A stretch of DNA of 32,055 bases from Mesorhizobium sp. LNHC252B00 (GCF_000502955.1 NZ_AYWO01000011.1:65888-97942); one strand, 5' to 3'. Shown: positions 14,752-23,576, numbered from the stretch's first letter. Program-made: numbers and translations. Notes: generated by a model not told the origin, from the letters alone.

Positions 14752-15681
14752 ATGAAACCGAAAATCTTCATCGACGGCGAACACGGCACTACCGGTCTGC
14801 AGATCCGGGCGCTGCTTGCCGAGCGCGGCGACCTGGAAATCATCTCGGTTCCCGCCGAGCGTCGCAAGGAAACAGCTGCGCGCGCCGAGTTCCTCAATGC
14901 CGCCGATGTCGCGATCCTGTGCCTGCCCGACGATGCGGCGAAGGAGAGCGTGTCGCTTATCGCCAACGACACCACCAAGGTCATCGATGCGTCGACCGCG
15001 CATCGCGTGGCGGAAGGCTGGGCGTATGGTTTCGCCGAGATGGACAAGACGCAGGCGAAGACAATTGCCTCGGCAAAACGCGTTGCCAACCCCGGCTGCT
15101 GGCCGCAGGGACCGATCGCCACGCTGCGGCCGCTGGTCACCGCCGGCCTGCTACCCGCCGATTTCCCGATCACCGTCAACGGTATTTCGGGCTATTCGGG
15201 CGGCGGACGGCCGATGATCGAGGACTATGTCGCCAAGGGCGAGGACGCCTCGGAATTCCTCCCTTACGGCCTCACCTTGCAGCACAAGCACGTGCCGGAA
15301 CTCAGGGCCTATGCCAAGCTATCGCATGATCCGATCATGCAGCCGGCGGTCGGCAATTTCGCGCAAGGCATGATCACGGTCGTGCCATTGCAACTGGGCG
15401 GTCTCGACCATGTGCCGACGGGTGCGGAGCTGCATGCGGCGATTGCCGACCATTTCGCTGCCATCAAGGGCGGCGTGGTCGAGGTGGCGCCCTATGCGCA
15501 TTCGGAGCGCATGCCGGAGATCGATCCGGAGGTCTACAATGGCACCAACCGGATGAAGGTCTACGTCTTTGCCAACGACAAACGCGCGCAGGCCCTGCTG
15601 CTGGCGGTCTATGACAATCTCGGCAAGGGTGCCTCGGGTGCCGCCGTCCAGAACATGGACTTGATGCTCGGGCTGACCTAG
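14752..15681 (+). CDS. argC: N-acetyl-gamma-glutamyl-phosphate reductase (short type)
   Basis: 309 residues, the short type-2 AGPR found in alphaproteobacteria. It reduces N-acetylglutamyl phosphate to the semialdehyde in arginine/ornithine synthesis, using NADPH. KIFIDGEHGTTGLQIRALL is the nucleotide-binding start, VANPGCWPQGPIATLRPL holds the catalytic Cys116, and SGYSGGGRPMIEDY and LQHKHVPEL are conserved substrate-site segments. The C-terminus is intact, ending LDLMLGLT-like MDLMLGLT. In rhizobia argC usually lies shortly downstream of rplM-rpsI; here about 6.5 kb intervenes. It converges with the kinase gene, only 18 bases apart. Confidence 0.95.
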   Translation: MKPKIFIDGEHGTTGLQIRALLAERGDLEIISVPAERRKETAARAEFLNAADVAILCLPDDAAKESVSLIANDTTKVIDASTAHRVAEGWAYGFAEMDKTQAKTIASAKRVANPGCWPQGPIATLRPLVTAGLLPADFPITVNGISGYSGGGRPMIEDYVAKGEDASEFLPYGLTLQHKHVPELRAYAKLSHDPIMQPAVGNFAQGMITVVPLQLGGLDHVPTGAELHAAIADHFAAIKGGVVEVAPYAHSERMPEIDPEVYNGTNRMKVYVFANDKRAQALLLAVYDNLGKGASGAAVQNMDLMLGLT

Positions 15682-15699
15682 GTCACCTTCACACCGGGT

Positions 15700-16944
15700 T
15701 TATATTCTTAAACTCCCGTTGACGCGGAGGCGCCTTTCTTCCGCCTCCCTTTCTCGCTTAAGTTGTTCGATCTGCTGCATTTCCTTTTGGCGCGCCTTCG
15801 CTGTAAGCCGCTCCCTCAAAATAAGGGTCGTTCTCGGAAGCCACTGTTTAAAATGATCTATTGCAGCTTGGGCAGAGTGCTCTGGAACTGAAGCGGACGC
15901 TTCCGCCCCTATGAACCGAAACGAATGAGGTTCTACCCCCATAATCGAGCTATAACTTCCCATATTGTTAAGCGCCTCAATCCATTCTGGCGTTACAGGA
16001 CGATCAAGCGTCAGCCGGAGTATCCCGTCATCCCAATTTGCACCAATTAACTTTGGTGGCTCATGGGCGAGAGGATCATCGATCTCTCCCATTTTCACCA
16101 CGGTATTTGTGATCGCGCTCAGTTTCTGCAACGAAACCGACTCGGCATGATACTTCTGAACAAGCATCTTAATCGCCGCTATGGATTCCGGCCTGTCACT
16201 AGGATTTTGCTTTATCATACTTGCCACAACACGGTCCAAGTATGCGAATTCTGTCGCAATACCTTCTATAGAGCTGTAGTCGGTCCCATGGGGTACGCTG
16301 CCGGTAAACATCTCATTCAACATTAGGCCCAACGCGTAGATATCGGCAGATGGTAGGACTTTCTTGCCAAAACCGCGCTGCTCGGGTGCAGCGTAAATGA
16401 AATTTGCCATCCGTTGAGTTGGCCCAGTCTCTACCATCGTGGCCAAGGTATCTTCTGAAAAGTTTGCAATGCCAAAATCTGCAATAGCTGGGACATCCGT
16501 TCTGTTGTCGAATAGTATGTTTTCTGGTTTCAAATCGCGATGTGTTACTCCGAGAAGATGCGCCGCTTCGACGCCATCTAAAATTTGGGAAAATAGTTTT
16601 AATACGTTGCTGGGTTGAATGCCTTTGCTTAATTCGTCGCGAAGGCTACCGCTATATAGACGCATCACGTAAAATGGACCATTGAACTTTTCTGTAGCAG
16701 CAATTCCAAAATCGATTACGGTTACTATATTTTTATGCTTATTTCGCATCAGGAAAGCAATTTCGTTTTTAAATCTTCTTCTTTTGTCCGATGAGGATTG
16801 AGTAAGAACTTTTACTGCTACCGATTCGCCAGCATTATCTTTCCCGGCGTAGACACGACCGGCGCCACCTTCACCTATCTGCTCGTCTATGGTGTAGTCG
16901 TTGAACGCCGTATTTAGCGAGATCGGCTGCTTGAGTTTCGACAT
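15700..16944 (-). CDS. Eukaryotic-like serine/threonine protein kinase with unknown C-terminal domain
   Basis: 414 residues. The kinase domain spans about 16-265 and looks active: glycine loop GEGGAG (24-29), Lys45 in VAVKVL, Glu61, HRDLKPEN with Asp137 and Asn142, ADFGIA with Asp156, APEQ at 186-189, DIYALGLMLNEMFTG and the late Arg in DRPE. Residues about 285-372 form a separate region (IGANWDDGILRLTLDRPVT...HFKQWLPRT) that I do not recognise. The last 35 residues are charged and coiled-coil-like. No transmembrane segment is visible, so it is cytoplasmic, unlike PASTA-type kinases. Codon use and base composition are clearly more AT-rich than all neighbours, suggesting transfer. It has no evident operon partner or phosphatase. 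Confidence 0.92.
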   Translation of the reverse strand: MSKLKQPISLNTAFNDYTIDEQIGEGGAGRVYAGKDNAGESVAVKVLTQSSSDKRRRFKNEIAFLMRNKHKNIVTVIDFGIAATEKFNGPFYVMRLYSGSLRDELSKGIQPSNVLKLFSQILDGVEAAHLLGVTHRDLKPENILFDNRTDVPAIADFGIANFSEDTLATMVETGPTQRMANFIYAAPEQRGFGKKVLPSADIYALGLMLNEMFTGSVPHGTDYSSIEGIATEFAYLDRVVASMIKQNPSDRPESIAAIKMLVQKYHAESVSLQKLSAITNTVVKMGEIDDPLAHEPPKLIGANWDDGILRLTLDRPVTPEWIEALNNMGSYSSIMGVEPHSFRFIGAEASASVPEHSAQAAIDHFKQWLPRTTLILRERLTAKARQKEMQQIEQLKREREAEERRLRVNGSLRI

Positions 16945-17188
16945 TGGATCACTGTGGCCCTTCTCACTCCGGAACTCCGCAACTTAAACGTTGTGCATTT
17001 GGCTTTCATCAAAAATTGGAACCAACGCACAGATATCGAAGGGTCGAAGTGCTAGCTGGGACAGATGCCGTTTTGACAAGCAGGCGCATCTTCTGAACGG
17101 CGAATGAACTATGCAAGGGCAGCGCAAGTAACCGCCTGTTCACCACGATGGGCTACTGACTGGTCCCGGCTCCATTCTGGGATTTGTC
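16945..17188. other. Upstream region of the kinase gene, no gene recognised
   Basis: The first 100 bases share the AT-rich character of the kinase gene; GC content rises again towards 17090. I see no clear promoter, repeat or target-site duplication marking the edge of an insertion. Confidence 0.4.
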
Positions 17189-17506
17189 ATGGTCAGCGCG
17201 ATTTCGGGGCCCTCCCAGGTAACCCAGTATTCCTCGTCCAGCTCGTCGAGCAATGCAGCCCAGGAGGCCGCGCTCGAGAAGCAGATCCAGGATCTGGAAG
17301 ATCAGGCCAAGGCGATCACGGATCAGGTCAAGGCCGCGCATGTGCAGCAAGATATCGCCGTGGCCCAAGCCAGACTTGATGCACTCAAGGCCGCCGACAA
17401 GGCTGCCAAGGCCGATCAGGGCCAATCCGCGCCATCAGCCGCCGCGTTGCGTCAGGCGGAATTCGACGGCGAGAAGACGACATCTTCAAACGAATTCTGG
17501 ATGTAA
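17189..17506 (+). CDS. Small FlxA-like coiled-coil protein
   Basis: 105 residues. A serine-rich start (SVTQYSSSSSSSNAAQ-like segment) is followed by a predicted coiled coil, AALEKQIQDLEDQAKAITDQVKAAHVQQDIAVAQARLDALKAADKAAKA, and a polar tail. This layout resembles the FlxA-like family, whose function is unknown despite a historical link to flagellar regulation in Escherichia coli. No signal peptide or membrane segment. The ATG at 17189 is used because the Ser-rich lead-in characteristic of the family follows; the ribosome-binding site is weak. It stands alone on the plus strand between the kinase and heme A synthase genes. Family assignment is from recall and only moderately sure. Confidence 0.6.
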   Translation: MVSAISGPSQVTQYSSSSSSSNAAQEAALEKQIQDLEDQAKAITDQVKAAHVQQDIAVAQARLDALKAADKAAKADQGQSAPSAAALRQAEFDGEKTTSSNEFWM

Positions 17507-17537
17507 CTGGCCGATCCATCTTTTTGTTGTGACGCAA

Positions 17538-17592
17538 TTCCCTAAGGGAAAGCGCTATGCGCGTTCCCGGGAAAACCGTTTCACACTTTTCC
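17538..17592. repeat. Rhizobial-type palindromic intergenic element
   Basis: Two hairpins: TTCCC (17538-17542) TAA GGGAA (17546-17550), and GGAAAA (17570-17575) with TTTTCC (17587-17592). The second half, GAAAACCGTTTCACACTTTT, resembles a motif I recall as very frequent between genes in Rhizobiales genomes. It lies six bases before the end of the heme A synthase gene and may act in its 3' end formation. Confidence 0.55.
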
Positions 17593-17597
17593 TGGGA

Positions 17598-18689
17598 TCA
17601 GCTCCTGAGCGCGATTTCGTGCGGCAAGGGATAGGCGCCCTTGGTGCCGCGCCAATGCGCCGCGGCAAAGCCCAGCACGATGAGTGCAAAACCCTGATGC
17701 GTCAGCGCCATGTGCAGCGGCACATGCATCAGCAGCGTGCCGATGCCGATCGAGGCCTGCACCAGCACCAGCAGAAACAGCAGCGTCGCACGGCGAGCGT
17801 GCGTTGAGCCTGGCAGCCGCCGGCGCGTGGCGATCATGTGCCACAAGGCCACGATGAACACCGTATAGGCGCCGAGCCGGTGGACGAATTGCACCGTCTT
17901 CGGACTTTCGAAGAAGTTGCGCCACGCCGGCTCGAGCAGCAAGAGATCGCCCGGGATGATCTTGCCGTCCATCAGCGGCCAGGTGTTGTAGCTCAGGCCC
18001 GCGTCGAGCCCAGCGACCAGGCCGCCGAGATAGATCTGGACCAGCGCCAGAAGCACGATGAAACCGGCCAGCCTCTGCGTCGACCGATCGGCGGCAGGCT
18101 CGGAATGCGGCGCCAGCCCGCGTGCCACGACCATGGTCGCGGTGAAGATCAGTGCGGCGAGTGTCAGGTGGGTCGCCAGCCGGTACTGACTGACGGAGAC
18201 CCGATCGACCAGGCCGGAGGCCACCATCCACCAGCCTATGGCGCCCTGCAGGCCGCCGAGCAAAAGGATGCCCACGAGTTTCAGCCCCAGACCGTGCTCG
18301 ATGCGGCGTGTCGCCCAGAAGAACAGCAACGGCAAGGCAAAGACCAGGCCGACGCTACGCGCCAGGATGCGGTGCGCCCATTCCCACCAAAAGATCGACT
18401 TGAACGCCTCGATGCTCATGCCCTTGTTGAGCTCGGCATATTGCGGGATCTGCTGATAGAGCTGGAATTCCTCTTGCCACTCGGCGTCGTTGAGCGGCGG
18501 GATCACGCCATGGATAGGCTTCCACTGCGTGATCGACAGGCCGGACTCGGTAAGCCTGGTGGCGCCGCCGACCAACACCAACGCAAACAGCACCAGCACC
18601 ACCATATAGAGCCAGCCGCGCAACAGCGCCCGGTTGCGCAGGTCGCGGTCGCGGGCCACAAATGGTGCGGCAGCTGATATGGCAGCCAT
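17598..18689 (-). CDS. ctaA: Heme A synthase (COX15/CtaA)
   Basis: 363 residues from the ATG at 18689. Inner-membrane enzyme that oxidises the heme O methyl group to make heme A for cytochrome aa3 oxidase. About eight membrane segments are visible. [26 protein letters not shown] is a family signature, and the heme-ligand histidines occur in [32 protein letters not shown] and [13 protein letters not shown]. This is the type without the cysteine pair of Gram-positive CtaA, as in alphaproteobacteria and mitochondria. An in-frame ATG at 18731 would add 14 unconserved residues; neither start has a strong ribosome-binding site. Divergent from the DUF2842 gene. Confidence 0.93.
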   Translation of the reverse strand: MAAISAAAPFVARDRDLRNRALLRGWLYMVVLVLFALVLVGGATRLTESGLSITQWKPIHGVIPPLNDAEWQEEFQLYQQIPQYAELNKGMSIEAFKSIFWWEWAHRILARSVGLVFALPLLFFWATRRIEHGLGLKLVGILLLGGLQGAIGWWMVASGLVDRVSVSQYRLATHLTLAALIFTATMVVARGLAPHSEPAADRSTQRLAGFIVLLALVQIYLGGLVAGLDAGLSYNTWPLMDGKIIPGDLLLLEPAWRNFFESPKTVQFVHRLGAYTVFIVALWHMIATRRRLPGSTHARRATLLFLLVLVQASIGIGTLLMHVPLHMALTHQGFALIVLGFAAAHWRGTKGAYPLPHEIALRS

Positions 18690-18889
18690 GGTCTTGTCCC
18701 GGCAGGTTGGTTTGGCGGATTGGTGGACCATCGCACCCGCGCTGGCAAGGCCATGCAGCGCGGCACGCCGTCGCGCCGCGTCTCATCGGTTGCACAGCTT
18801 CGCGCCAAGGCCTATGCGAGGCCAACACTCTGAGTTTGCCCGGTGGTCCCCTGTCCGAGTTGCCGGCATCCTCGACCAGGAGACCAACC

Positions 18890-19105
18890 ATGCCCCTGCG
18901 CCTGAAAAAGCTGATCGGAATGTTCCTGCTGATCGCGCTGGTCATCATCTATGCGCTCGTCGCATCGATCTTCGCGGTCGCCCAGCTGTCGGAGTCGGGC
19001 CCGTGGGTGCATTTCCTGTTCTTCCTGCTCAGCGGCCTGCTCTGGGTGCTGCCGGCAATGGGCATCATCAAATGGCTGATGCTGGAGCCGCGGGCGAAGC
19101 GCTAA
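18890..19105 (+). CDS. DUF2842 small membrane protein
   Basis: 71 residues with two membrane helices: LIGMFLLIALVIIYALVASIFAVAQL and the segment WVHFLFFLLSGLLWVLPAMGIIKWL, ending in basic RAKR. This matches DUF2842, an alphaproteobacterial family of unknown function often found beside ctaA. The ATG at 18890 follows a good AGGAGA site. Being adjacent to and divergent from heme A synthase suggests some link to the respiratory membrane, but no role is known. Confidence 0.85.
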   Translation: MPLRLKKLIGMFLLIALVIIYALVASIFAVAQLSESGPWVHFLFFLLSGLLWVLPAMGIIKWLMLEPRAKR

Positions 19106-19128
19106 GCGGAATCCGGGCCCCGCCGCCA

Positions 19129-20187
19129 TCAAATCGTAACGAGCATCTTGCCGGCGTTAGCGAGCGGCGTCGTCACGCCCGACAGCATGGTGCGGATATG
19201 GGCGAGGCTCTGGTAGCGGCCGTTGACTGAAATGCGCGGCAAGGCATGCAGGAAACCGGCATGTTCGGCGCGCAGCACACCGTGGCGCGTCGTTACAGCG
19301 GATGCATAGCCCGAGTCGCGGGCAAAGCGGACTTCGCGGCAGCCAACAGCACTTGCATAGCCATAGGGGTAGGCGAAATGGCCGGGCTTTTCGCCCAGCT
19401 CCGCCTGCAACATGGCGCGCACGGCGCCGGTCTCCTGACGGGCGTCGGCTTCTGAAAGCCGCTTCAGATTGCTGTGGTTGATCGTATGAGCGCCGATCGT
19501 CACCAGCGGATGCGCGGCGATGCTGCGGATTTCGTCCCAGTTCATCAATGTCCGCAAGCGCGGGCCGTCGGCGTCAACGCCATTTGAGCGAGCCAGTTCG
19601 CGCAGCACCGCTTGCAGATTCTCCTCGCGGACTTCGGAGGTTAGATAGGCATGCAGGCGTGCATTGGCCTGCAGTTTCTTCGCAGGTGTCGAGCAATCGA
19701 TCGTCAATGGACCGTTCGGTCGCGTCAGAGTGAGGCTGTCGCGCGCGTTGACGATGTCCTCGACCACATCCCACCACAGGTCGGCGGTGCCGTTGATAAG
19801 CCCGGGCGCGACATAGATGGTGATCGGTGCACCGTGCTTCTCCAGCAACGGCAGCGCCTCGGTCATGTTGTCGCGATAGGCGTCGTCGGCGGTGATGGTG
19901 GCGAACTGGCCACCTTTGCCGCCCACCTTGATGCGCTCGACGGCTTCGTCCATGGCGACGAAGGCATAGCCGCTCGCCTTCATGTCGGCGATCATGGCAT
20001 CGAGGAAGCCGGGTGCTATGTTCAAATGGCGGTTGACGCTGTGCGGCTTTTCCGGCGTCGCGGTGACGCGGTGCAGCATCAGTATGGCGCCAATGCCGCC
20101 GATGAACGGCTTGGCCAGCGGTGCAAGGCCGGTATAGCGGGCGACGTTCAGCGCCAGTTTCCGGATTGCCTCCCCGCCGTCGATCAT
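19129..20187 (-). CDS. Polysaccharide deacetylase (NodB-like domain)
   Basis: 352 residues of the carbohydrate-esterase-4 type. The first motif reads ITADDAYRDN (Asp101, Asp102), a variant of the usual TFDDGY; the metal-binding His pair is in GAHTINHSNL (His234, His238). ILMLHRV near residue 37 and FAYPYGYASAVGCREV are also typical of the family. No cleavable signal peptide is evident, so it may act in the cytoplasm or at the membrane. It is divergent from a CelD/BcsL-type acetyltransferase gene. The pairing of an acetyl-group remover and a putative acyl transferase next to an exopolysaccharide-rich region suggests modification of a surface glycan, which is inference. Confidence 0.87.
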   Translation of the reverse strand: MIDGGEAIRKLALNVARYTGLAPLAKPFIGGIGAILMLHRVTATPEKPHSVNRHLNIAPGFLDAMIADMKASGYAFVAMDEAVERIKVGGKGGQFATITADDAYRDNMTEALPLLEKHGAPITIYVAPGLINGTADLWWDVVEDIVNARDSLTLTRPNGPLTIDCSTPAKKLQANARLHAYLTSEVREENLQAVLRELARSNGVDADGPRLRTLMNWDEIRSIAAHPLVTIGAHTINHSNLKRLSEADARQETGAVRAMLQAELGEKPGHFAYPYGYASAVGCREVRFARDSGYASAVTTRHGVLRAEHAGFLHALPRISVNGRYQSLAHIRTMLSGVTTPLANAGKMLVTI

Positions 20188-20278
20188 TCATTCACCTTTT
20201 GCGCCTAGGCTGATCCAAGCACGGAACGCGCCTGCGCGAAGCCCCAAATCGCGATCAATATGCCCTAAGGATTGAGGT

Positions 20279-21508
20279 ATGGTTGACGCAACCGCGTCAT
20301 TTGACGGCAATCGGCTTGCGGCGACCGAGGCGTCGCCGCGCGCCTTGCCGCAGGACCATGCCGGCCTGTTCATTTCAGTGGTGTCGGCGGACGGGCTCGC
20401 GGCCTATGCCGAGTTCTGCCGCTCGGCCCTGTTTGCGCCGGCGCAAAGTGCTGGCTGGGTCTTGAACTGGGCTGCACAGGTCAGGCCGGATTTGCTCGTC
20501 GCGACATTGAGCGCCGACGGCAAGCCGGTTTTTTCGCTGGCGCTGGAGGTCACCGCCAGCGGTCCGTTCCGCGTCGCCCGCTTCATGGGAGGTCGCCACG
20601 CCAATGGCAACTTCGTCGCCGCGGACCCTGGCTGGCTGGCCAAAGCGGATATCCGGGCCGTCCGATCGATGCTGGCGGCCATCGCCAAGGAACGTCCGGA
20701 CATCGATCTCGTCGCGTTGGAACGATTGCTGCCCAATCTGGACGGCGTCGCCAATCCCTTCGCCTCACTTGACCATTTTGCCAGCCCCAATCTGTCGCTG
20801 GCCGTCGACCTTGTCGGAGGCTTCGATGCGCTGCTTTCTCGCGCCAGCGGCAAACGCAAACGCAAGAAGCACCGTTCGCAGATCCGGAAATTCGAAGCCG
20901 TCGGCAGCCATCGCCGGATCGAGGCGCGCACGGCCGACGAGGTCGCAAGGCTGCTCGATGGCTTTTTCGAGATGAAGGAATTCCGTTTCCGCAAGATGGG
21001 CATCACCAACGTCTTCGGCGACGAGTTGGTGCGCAGCTTCTTTCGAGCGCTGTTCGTGCAAGCGCTTGCCGAGGACAAACCTTCTTTCGTGCTGCACGGG
21101 CTAGAGGTTGCCGGCAAGCTGCGCGCCGTCACCGGATCGAGCCGCTCGGGTAAGCGCCTGATCTGCGAGTTCGGCGCGATTGCCGACGACGACCTCGGCC
21201 ATACCAGCCCCGGCGACTTCCTGTTCTTCGACAACATCCAGGAAGCCTGCGCGACCGGCTTCGAGGTCTATGATTTTTCCGTCGGCGACGAGGCCTACAA
21301 GCGGCTGTGGTGCGATATGGAGACCCAACATTTCGAAGTGCTGATACCACTGACCCTGAAGGGCCGCGTGCTGGCGCTGATGCTCAGGCAAGGCGCGCGG
21401 CTGAAAGCCTTCATCAAGAACAGCCCGACGATCTGGAAGCTGACCAAGATGCTGCGCCGCAAGGCGGCGGGACAGGCGGCATCCACTGCCGGCGAAGACG
21501 ACAGCTAG
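20279..21508 (+). CDS. CelD/BcsL-type GNAT acetyltransferase
   Basis: 409 residues. The family shows two tandem GNAT-like halves. The N-terminal half includes FISVVSADGLAAYAEFCRSALFAPAQSAGWVLNWAAQV and VARFMGGRHANGNFVAADPGWL. The second carries KRKRKKHRSQIRKFEAVGSHRRIEARTADEVARLLDGFFEMKEFRFRKMG, VLHGLEVAGKLRAVTGSSRSGKRLICEFGAI and the closing TGFEVYDFSVGDEAYKRLWCD, typical of the Acetyltransf_6 module in polysaccharide and cellulose loci. Predicted to transfer an acyl or aminoacyl group to a sugar, but donor and acceptor are unknown. The ATG at 20279 is preceded by AAGGATTGAGG. It ends three bases from the convergent GntR gene. Confidence 0.82.
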   Translation: MVDATASFDGNRLAATEASPRALPQDHAGLFISVVSADGLAAYAEFCRSALFAPAQSAGWVLNWAAQVRPDLLVATLSADGKPVFSLALEVTASGPFRVARFMGGRHANGNFVAADPGWLAKADIRAVRSMLAAIAKERPDIDLVALERLLPNLDGVANPFASLDHFASPNLSLAVDLVGGFDALLSRASGKRKRKKHRSQIRKFEAVGSHRRIEARTADEVARLLDGFFEMKEFRFRKMGITNVFGDELVRSFFRALFVQALAEDKPSFVLHGLEVAGKLRAVTGSSRSGKRLICEFGAIADDDLGHTSPGDFLFFDNIQEACATGFEVYDFSVGDEAYKRLWCDMETQHFEVLIPLTLKGRVLALMLRQGARLKAFIKNSPTIWKLTKMLRRKAAGQAASTAGEDDS

Positions 21509-21511
21509 CTC

Positions 21512-22225
21512 TCAGAAGTCGAGGGCTTCCCTCAGCGCCGGGCTGGCCCTGACGCGCAAATCCAGATCGGCCTCGATATGATCGAGGTGGTGCAGCATCA
21601 GCAGGCTCGCCCGCCCGCAATCTCCGCTCCCCAGCGCGCCGACAATTTCCGTGTGTTCGCTGTGCCCACAGGCGGATATGCCAGACCGCCCGTAGAGCGC
21701 GATGACCAGTGACGAGCGCGCCACCAGCTCCTCCATGAAGCGCTGCAGGATGGCATTGCCGGCGACGGCGGCGAGCAGCAAGTGGAAATCGCCCGACGCC
21801 CTGATTTCGGAACGCCGCGCATTCGGCCCACGCTCGGCAATGAAGCGGCCCTCCTCGTCGAGCTGCGCCTTGAATGCAGCTATGTCGGCAGCGGTGACGC
21901 GGCCGCAGGCGGCGATGGCAATGCCCGGTTCGATCAGCCGTCGCGAGGCGAACACCTGGCGCGCTTCCTCTGGCGATGGGTTGGCGACGAAGGCGCCACG
22001 GTTGCGCTCGGTGCGCACCAGCCCTTCGAAGGACAGCATCTGCAGCGCCGCGCGTGCCACCGTACGGGAGACGTCGAACAGCGTGCCGACCTCGCCTTCC
22101 GACAGTTTGGTGCCCGGCGCCAGCCGGCGGTCGACGATGGCGTCGCGTAGCTGGTCGCGGATCGCCTGGGCACGATCCTGCGTGGCACTGTCGGTGGCGG
22201 AATAGATCTGGTCGGCAAAGTTCAT
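21512..22225 (-). CDS. GntR-family regulator, FCD subfamily
   Basis: 237 residues. The winged HTH spans about 20-80 (AIRDQLRDAIVDRRLAPGTKLSEGEVGTLFDVSRTVARAALQMLSFEGLVRTERNRGAFVANPSPEEA). The all-helical FCD ligand domain follows, with FASRRLIEPGIAIAAC, SGDFHLLLAAVAGNAILQRFMEELVARSSLVIALYG and a late SEHTEIVGAL, giving the Asp/His residues of the usual metal site. It is divergent from a PotABCD-type importer operon with a 262-base shared region containing two dyads, so it very likely controls that operon. Ligand probably the imported compound or its catabolite. Confidence 0.93.
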   Translation of the reverse strand: MNFADQIYSATDSATQDRAQAIRDQLRDAIVDRRLAPGTKLSEGEVGTLFDVSRTVARAALQMLSFEGLVRTERNRGAFVANPSPEEARQVFASRRLIEPGIAIAACGRVTAADIAAFKAQLDEEGRFIAERGPNARRSEIRASGDFHLLLAAVAGNAILQRFMEELVARSSLVIALYGRSGISACGHSEHTEIVGALGSGDCGRASLLMLHHLDHIEADLDLRVRASPALREALDF

Positions 22226-22310
22226 GGCGGCAATTCTTTCCGTCCCCTTCTAACGCGACTCTCGACGTCAGCACGAGAGGCAAAGTGGACACGAAGGCAA
22301 AAAAGATTGC

Positions 22311-22325
22311 ATACGATTTGTGTAT
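22311..22325. promoter_or_regulatory. Candidate GntR operator 1
   Basis: ATAC (22311-22314) and GTAT (22322-22325) form an interrupted dyad, spaced by seven bases. FCD-type GntR proteins often bind short dyads with GTAT/ATAC-like halves. Located in the region shared with the importer operon. Confidence 0.35.
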
Positions 22326-22349
22326 AGATCGCAGACAATCGCCCATAAT

Positions 22350-22364
22350 TTGTGCAACGCACAA
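22350..22364. promoter_or_regulatory. Candidate GntR operator 2 overlapping a -35 box
   Basis: TTGTGC-AAC-GCACAA is a perfect 15-bp dyad. Its left half TTGTGC could serve as a -35 box with TTTGAT 17 bases downstream as a weak -10, so binding here would block transcription of the importer operon. Confidence 0.5.
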
Positions 22365-22487
22365 AACGCCCGTTTGATAGGCGACACCCGAAAATCCCGA
22401 TTTCCCCGACAATTTAAATGCTTGGTCGGCAGCATGGCGATTGGCATGCATGATGCTTTGGCTAATACGACCAAACGGGGATGCCTG

Positions 22488-23576
22488 ATGTCCAAAGCCG
22501 CCGAAATCGACATTGTGTCCGTTTCGAAAATCTATGGAACGACGACCGCCGTCGAGGGCATCAGCCTCAAGATCCCGGCCGGCACCTATTGCTGCTTGCT
22601 CGGCCCTTCCGGCTGCGGCAAGACCTCGACGCTGCGCATGATCGCCGGCCATGAGAGCATTTCCAGCGGCGATGTCCGCCTTGGCAACGTGGTGGTGACG
22701 GACTTGCCGCCGGCCAAGCGGGGCACGGCGATGATGTTCCAGTCCTATGCGCTCTTCCCGCATCTCGACCTCATCGACAATGTCGCCTTCAGCCTCAAGA
22801 TGAAGGGCATCGACAAGGAAAAGCGTCGTGCCAAGGCGCTCGACATGCTGAAGCTGATGCAGATGGAGGCCTATGCGACGCGCCGGCCCGCACAGCTTTC
22901 CGGCGGCCAGCAGCAGCGCGTCGCGCTGGCGCGCGCGCTGATCACCGATCCCGAGGCGCTGTTGCTCGACGAGCCGCTTTCCGCGCTCGATCCGTTCCTG
23001 AAGATCCGCATGCGGGCCGAGCTGAAAAAGCTGCAGACGTCACTCGGCATCACTTTCGTCCACGTCACCCACAGCCAGGAGGAGGCGATGGCACTCGCCG
23101 ACCTGATCGTGGTGATGAATGACGGCCTCATCGAACAAGCGGCGCCGCCGCGCGACGTTTTCGAGCGGCCGGCCACCGCCTTCGTTGCCCGCTTCATGGG
23201 CGACCACAATGTCATCTCCGGCCGGGTCACCGGCGAACGCGGCGCCATGGTCACCTTCGACGTGAATGGCGGCGGCTCGCTTGCCGCCAGCGGCCAACCA
23301 CGGGACGTGGGAGCGCCGATCGATATCGCCATCCGCACCGACCATGTGCGCATCGGCGAGGCGCCCTCGCCCGGTCTCGGCTTCACGGGCATCGTCTCCA
23401 ACATCGAATATCGCGGCGCCACGGTGAAGCTGTCGGTCACCGGCGCCGGCATCGACGATTTCACCGTCATCGTCGACGATTCCGACTTCTTCGCCAAACC
23501 AGTCGCCATTGGCAACGCCGTGCCGCTCGCCTGGGGTTCCGAGGATGCCATCATCCTCGGCCGCCTGCATTCATGA
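22488..23576 (+). CDS. ABC importer ATPase, PotA type
   Basis: 362 residues. Walker A GPSGCGKTS (39-47), Q-loop Gln85, signature LSGGQQQR (137-144), Walker B ALLLDEP (157-163), D-loop SALD and H-loop VTHSQEEAMALAD are intact. The C-terminal 120 residues form the TOBE/OB regulatory domain (FMGDHNVISGRV...IAIRTDHVRIG). Start chosen at 22488, where GGGGAT gives a ribosome-binding site and the family N-terminus begins; the open frame continues further upstream. It energises the importer whose other subunits follow. Most similar in wording to spermidine/putrescine (PotA) and 2-aminoethylphosphonate-type ATPases; substrate not fixed by this subunit. Confidence 0.93.
   Translation: MSKAAEIDIVSVSKIYGTTTAVEGISLKIPAGTYCCLLGPSGCGKTSTLRMIAGHESISSGDVRLGNVVVTDLPPAKRGTAMMFQSYALFPHLDLIDNVAFSLKMKGIDKEKRRAKALDMLKLMQMEAYATRRPAQLSGGQQQRVALARALITDPEALLLDEPLSALDPFLKIRMRAELKKLQTSLGITFVHVTHSQEEAMALADLIVVMNDGLIEQAAPPRDVFERPATAFVARFMGDHNVISGRVTGERGAMVTFDVNGGGSLAASGQPRDVGAPIDIAIRTDHVRIGEAPSPGLGFTGIVSNIEYRGATVKLSVTGAGIDDFTVIVDDSDFFAKPVAIGNAVPLAWGSEDAIILGRLHS

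Noticed and set aside
15700..17188. Prophage or full defence island around the kinase
   Set aside because: No integrase, phage structural gene, nuclease, toxin or second AT-rich gene is nearby; argC and the FlxA-like gene flank it directly.
21414..22763. A 449-codon open frame on the minus strand spanning the GntR gene and intergenic DNA
   Set aside because: It overlaps the GntR gene, both dyads and the importer ATPase gene start in a different frame, and its sequence is Arg/His-rich without any domain.
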